A stretch of 64,000 nt of DNA from assembly GCF_029852145.1 (NCBI RefSeq), contig NC_079971.1, forward strand, positions 5,265,697-5,329,696, given 5' to 3'. The DNA is from Microplitis mediator (lineage: Eukaryota > Arthropoda > Insecta > Hymenoptera > Braconidae). The notes under the pieces were generated by a model, which saw only the letters and a program-made list of their open reading frames with translations, was not told where the DNA came from and did not search any database. Below, one piece after another: positions 60,484-64,000 of the stretch. How positions within the stretch are numbered: position 1 is the first letter of the stretch; the number at the start of each line of letters is the position of its first letter. The position numbers and the translations under genes are program-made.

Positions 60484-61594
60484 ACAATGGCAAAAAATTA
60501 TGTTTTTTTAAAATTATTAATTAATAGAGTCAAGTACAGTAATAAACTTGAAATCACAACTAAGGGATAAAATAAGTCAGATGTAGTTGAAGTGTAAGCA
60601 TTACAAGTGATTTTGAGTAAAATAAATGGTAATTTTGAATCAAAAAGTAACAAACAGATTTGACGCATCTGGTGTTTAGCGGTTTGGCTGGTTCTAGTTT
60701 GTAACTAAGGACTTTATAGCGAGTCATAGAGAGTAAGTGAATGCTGAATAGAAGATACGAGTGTACAGCAGCAGTTGCTGTAGAGTAGTGATCAATATTC
60801 CTTAGCCCGTTTGGCCGGAGAGTCCGGATTCGTACACCCCCTCCTATCTCTCTCTCTCTCTCTTTACTTCACCACTTCCTTCGCGGAGTGTTTCTCACCC
60901 ACCTCAGGCTCGAACCCAACACAAACTGACGTTATTCCTCCCCTTACCCCGGTAACAGCCCCGTTCCACCCTCGTCTTAATTAGGAGTCTGAATCTGCGG
61001 CGGACACGCGTAAGGGGTTTGCTAGAAAACCTCCCCACTACCCCCTTATGTTCTATCGTCTCTGCTATGCCTTGTGTCCGAAACATTATTCCCAACTTTC
61101 CAGACACTGGAATTTTTTTTATTTTATTTAATTAGACTTGAATCATAAAAAAATAATTAACTCATTATTATTTTAATGCGATGAAGTAAAATATTTTTGA
61201 AATTTTTAATTTTGAGTCGACGCGAATGTCATTTAGGGCGGGGGAGTTTAAAGGAGAGAAAACTTCTCGTAAGACTTTTTAAGGAAAGATTGAGGAGAGG
61301 CAATAAGGGGGTGGACAGAAAATCTTGCAGGCGCATCGATAACGTCAACATAATTAATTATCTTTCAAGTCGCATTGCAAAGTTTAAAAAAATTGACAGC
61401 TTTGTAAATTGTGTTTTATAAAGACACTTTTTGTCAACTGAAAATTTTTTTCATCCCATAAATTACTGAGAAAATAATTTCTCAGTCTGCAATAAATTAA
61501 AAAAAACAATTAAATAAAATTTTAAGTAAAATTTTTTAATGAAAAAGACTAGAGGTGGCAAGGAAATAATTTATAAAATTTGTTTTTGTTACAG
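60484..61594. other. No gene recognised
   Basis: Less AT-rich around 60,650-61,080, with a (TC)n run at about 60,846-60,866. It immediately precedes the exon at 61,595, so it is presumably intron. The last bases TTTGTTTTTGTTACAG form a good acceptor. Confidence 0.45.
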
Positions 61595-61641
61595 AGTCGC
61601 CTCCAACGAGGCGGGAGTATCCCCGCCGAATGATGAACAAG
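61595..61641 (+). CDS. GC-rich internal exon of an unidentified gene
   Basis: 47 bases between a strong acceptor (TTTTTGTTACAG) and a strong donor (AAG|GTAAGAAA), about 60% GC against roughly 25-30% around it. Two frames are open: SPPTRREYPRRMMNK (two bases left over at the start) and VASNEAGVSPPNDEQ (one base over at each end); the third frame stops. The composition and splice sites suggest conserved coding sequence, perhaps of a large gene with long introns, since no neighbouring exon is found within several kilobases. I cannot name the gene or choose the frame. Confidence 0.6.
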
Positions 61642-61970
61642 GTAAGAAATTTATTTTTAAATAAAAATTTGATTCCACTGTTGGCCGCAAATGAGAACGA
61701 AATTAAATTCCAATAATCCGATTACAAAGAAAAAAAAAATTAACCATCAATAATAAATACATATGAATATTATTCTGCAATTAATATATTTTATGTCTCG
61801 ATATTTATATATGTAAAATGAGTACCCTAGTTAAAACCCAGATAAATAATTAAATTAACTTTTTTAACATTTTTAGATACTAGATCAACTCGTCTGATCT
61901 CATTTTTTTTTTTTCATCACTTATTAATTGCATACCCTAATGAAATACTATCAATTAGTCTGATAGTTTC
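61642..61970. other. AT-rich intron-like spacer
   Basis: Follows the donor at 61,642. AT-rich with no features of note. Confidence 0.4.
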
Positions 61971-62187
61971 ACTGTAAAAAATCAGGAGTGAATACGGATT
62001 TTATTTAAATCCGAATCCATTCCGTTACGTGAAGTTGTGAAGTTTTAGAAAAAATTCCTCCGACTACGGAGTAAATACGGAGTTTGGTTCTTGATTTTTT
62101 TTAAATCCGCGTTCATTGCAGTTCGGTGTTTGAGTATTAAAATAAATTCCCCTTCAGAGTGAATTTTACTCCAAGGGGATTAAATAA

Positions 62188-62220
<33 letters not shown>

Positions 62221-62225
<5 letters not shown>

Positions 62226-63126
62226 AGAAATTTTGTGTTAAATTCAACACAAATCGTGTGGGGCAAACGGTCTACACAAATTTTAGTGTTAATTTAACAC
62301 ATTGCGTTTGTGTTGATCTGTAACACAAATTTTATGTTAAATAATTGAACACAAAATTTGTTATTTTGACAGAAAATTTGTGTAAATTTAACAGACTTTT
62401 CGTGTTAAAATTAACTAATAAATATAAGCACATAATCTAACCAACTCAAGTATACTGATATAACCTCTTAGAACAACTGATGTCAATTTAGCAAACAATT
62501 AGTTCGATTTTCTGTGACTTTTCTAAAAAACGGAGCTACGAATCATCCTCCCGTAAAATGAGAATAAAAAAATCATTGAACCTGATCATAACAACATTAA
62601 AGTTATCTATGATTATATTTAATTGTTAATCAATTATAATTCAAGTTTCCTTGCAGACAATGCTGCTAAAATGCTTTGCTTGGTTGTAGTAATGAAGAAC
62701 GCGCGGGAGTGTTTAGCTAAACAACACAACTTTTGTGTTAATTTTCGAATAACACAAGAAATTTGTTACATTACAGATTTCCTAATCACACTCTAAAACC
62801 AAGTGTGTTACAAGTGTATTATTTTAACACATATTAAATGTGTTGTATGTTTAAGGCCGTAAACAAAACTATAGTTTTTAGTAGTCACTTAAAACACGTT
62901 TCACGGTGTGTTAAAAATCTATAGATTGCTTATGGCGTTTCATAATATTCGGCAAGTGTCTTAATTTCGACTACACACTTGGTTTTAGAGTCCATTTAAC
63001 ATAAAAATTAGTTAAAGTAAAATAAGACAAACGGTTTGTGTTGAATTGACAGATTTGCGTTGAAAATCAATACAAAAAAATTAACTAAGTACTTTTTTAA
63101 CACAAATACACAAAATTTCTAACTGC
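62221..63126. repeat. ACACA-TTAGAAATTTTG element, copy 2
   Basis: Collinear with 54,855-56,393 minus the nested elements of that copy. It carries its own insertion at 62,789-62,991. Confidence 0.85.
62789..62991. repeat. ACTCTAAAACCAAGTGTG MITE
   Basis: ACTCTAAAACCAAGTGTG and CACACTTGGTTTTAGAGT are perfect complements about 200 bases apart. The 56.25 kb relative of the host reads straight through (CTAATCATTTAACAT). Confidence 0.9.
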
Positions 63127-63180
63127 AGAAATCACGTCATCCTCTCCGGACTTAATCCTCATTCACTCCGTAAATCGTTT

Positions 63181-64000
63181 AGTCTTCTAACCCACGAAAA
63201 CCATATATTTAGTTTTTCTAAATTTATTTTTACATATAATTAATATCGTAACAAGTTAACAGGCAATCAGTAACCACGGACGATCGACCCAACGCGTTTA
63301 ATCGGTTTTTCGACTAGCTCAATATAATAATCGCGTGCGCACTTCAAGGGTAGCACATATATATTACTTTATATATACATTTAGTCGATCAGACCACAAC
63401 CATTTCTTATATATCTATATATCTATATAAAATAACCCCAAGCGCTTGGGCGCCCAACACATTTTTTGATAGACCCGTAGGTCTCTACTCAGTAATTGTG
63501 CAATACACGAGTCTTGACGGCGGCAATTACCTCGCAAACTTTTAGCTCTGTAGCTAAAAAAAAAAAATCAATCAAACTCTGATTTTTTTAAATATTTATT
63601 TTTTCTCCGTCCAAACTCGAGTATTCTCCATGAATCAAAAAAAAAATGTAATGACTATAGAGTTGTTCTCCGAGAGGTATATACAGTCTCATTTGTAAGC
63701 CCTCTACGTCTTTAGCCTCCCCTCATTATGCATTGCACATGAGAAAACTTGCCTCGAGACGGTTCGTTCATCCCCTTGCCCCCGGTCTCCCTTTAACCCC
63801 CGACGCGGGCGTACAACCGAAAGCTTTTCCTCTCTCACCTCTTTTACTCCGCTCATTGGCTCACGGTCTTGCTTTTCGCGCTTGCGACTTTCGCGTACCT
63901 AGACTTCTTTATAAACTTTTAATGACGGCAAAGCCCAATCGAGAAAACGCAGACGATATAGACTTATATATATGAGCATGTACAGTTGTGTTAAGAAGTT
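63181..64000. other. No gene recognised
   Basis: AT-rich, then less AT-rich from 63,690. An 80-codon plus-strand frame at 63,733-63,975 (Leu/Pro/Arg-rich) lies in this block. I see no splice site or motif to support it. Confidence 0.35.

Larger units (their letters stand above)
61971..63180. repeat. CACTGTAAAAAA / GGAGTGAAT element split by another
   Basis: The left part (CACTGTAAAAAATCAGGAGTG to about 62,190) resembles 26,445-27,312. The right part (63,127-63,180, TCCTCATTCACTCCG) resumes after the ACACA element. A (CA)n run at about 62,190-62,223 marks the junction. Confidence 0.65.

Noticed and set aside
1..64000. Integrated viral segment
   Set aside because: I looked for long intronless viral-type genes and found none. 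The gene models all have insect-like introns.

Overview
The window is eukaryotic nuclear DNA: very AT-rich, with short introns bounded by GT..AG, TATA promoters, AATAAA signals and a dense load of palindromic and terminal-inverted-repeat (TIR) elements nested in one another. An arthropod is likely. A hymenopteran such as a parasitoid wasp is my guess from the repeat style and the small secreted-peptide genes, but nothing here proves it. All gene models are spliced by eye and untested. The proteins are too small or too split into tiny exons to show as long open frames.

Coding content is a dispersed set of five or six small secreted-peptide genes. (1) Minus strand, 464-2143: a signal-peptide exon followed by seven microexons of 12-33 coding bases, carrying KR sites and proline runs. 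(2) and (3) Minus strand, 10.9-11.9 kb and 14.4-15.7 kb: twin genes on a tandem duplication of about 3.3 kb, whose tiny products end in KREVEPGV. (4) Plus strand, 28.2-30.06 kb: a 130-residue precursor in which four exons each encode one RVxRQV repeat. (5) Plus strand, 30.36 kb: a short Cys-containing peptide, possibly with a further exon at 34.4 kb. (6) Plus strand, 43.47-44.17 kb: a 105-residue protein ending in an Asp/Lys tail with repeated DDDDK. Every exon junction in the best models is phase 1, every first exon is a signal peptide ending at G|GT, and several signal peptides begin MKI. I read this as one modular family of secreted, probably proteolytically processed peptides. Venom, salivary, antimicrobial or regulatory roles are all possible.

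Other coding traces are a two-exon degenerate gene at 41.7-43.1 kb with an in-frame stop, and a GC-rich 47-base internal exon at 61,595-61,641 that probably belongs to a large gene whose introns fill much of the right half.

The rest is transposon debris of several families. These include CACxG-ended MITEs, a 1.6 kb foldback with a different insertion in each arm, palindromic TTATGGTAAT arrays, a CACGGTGG palindrome, GGGACCACTAGT elements with a conserved short ORF in three copies, and tRNA-derived SINE-like pieces. Comparing copies often gives the empty site, so several insertions can be ordered in time. Between these lie 0.6-6.5 kb stretches where I see no gene.
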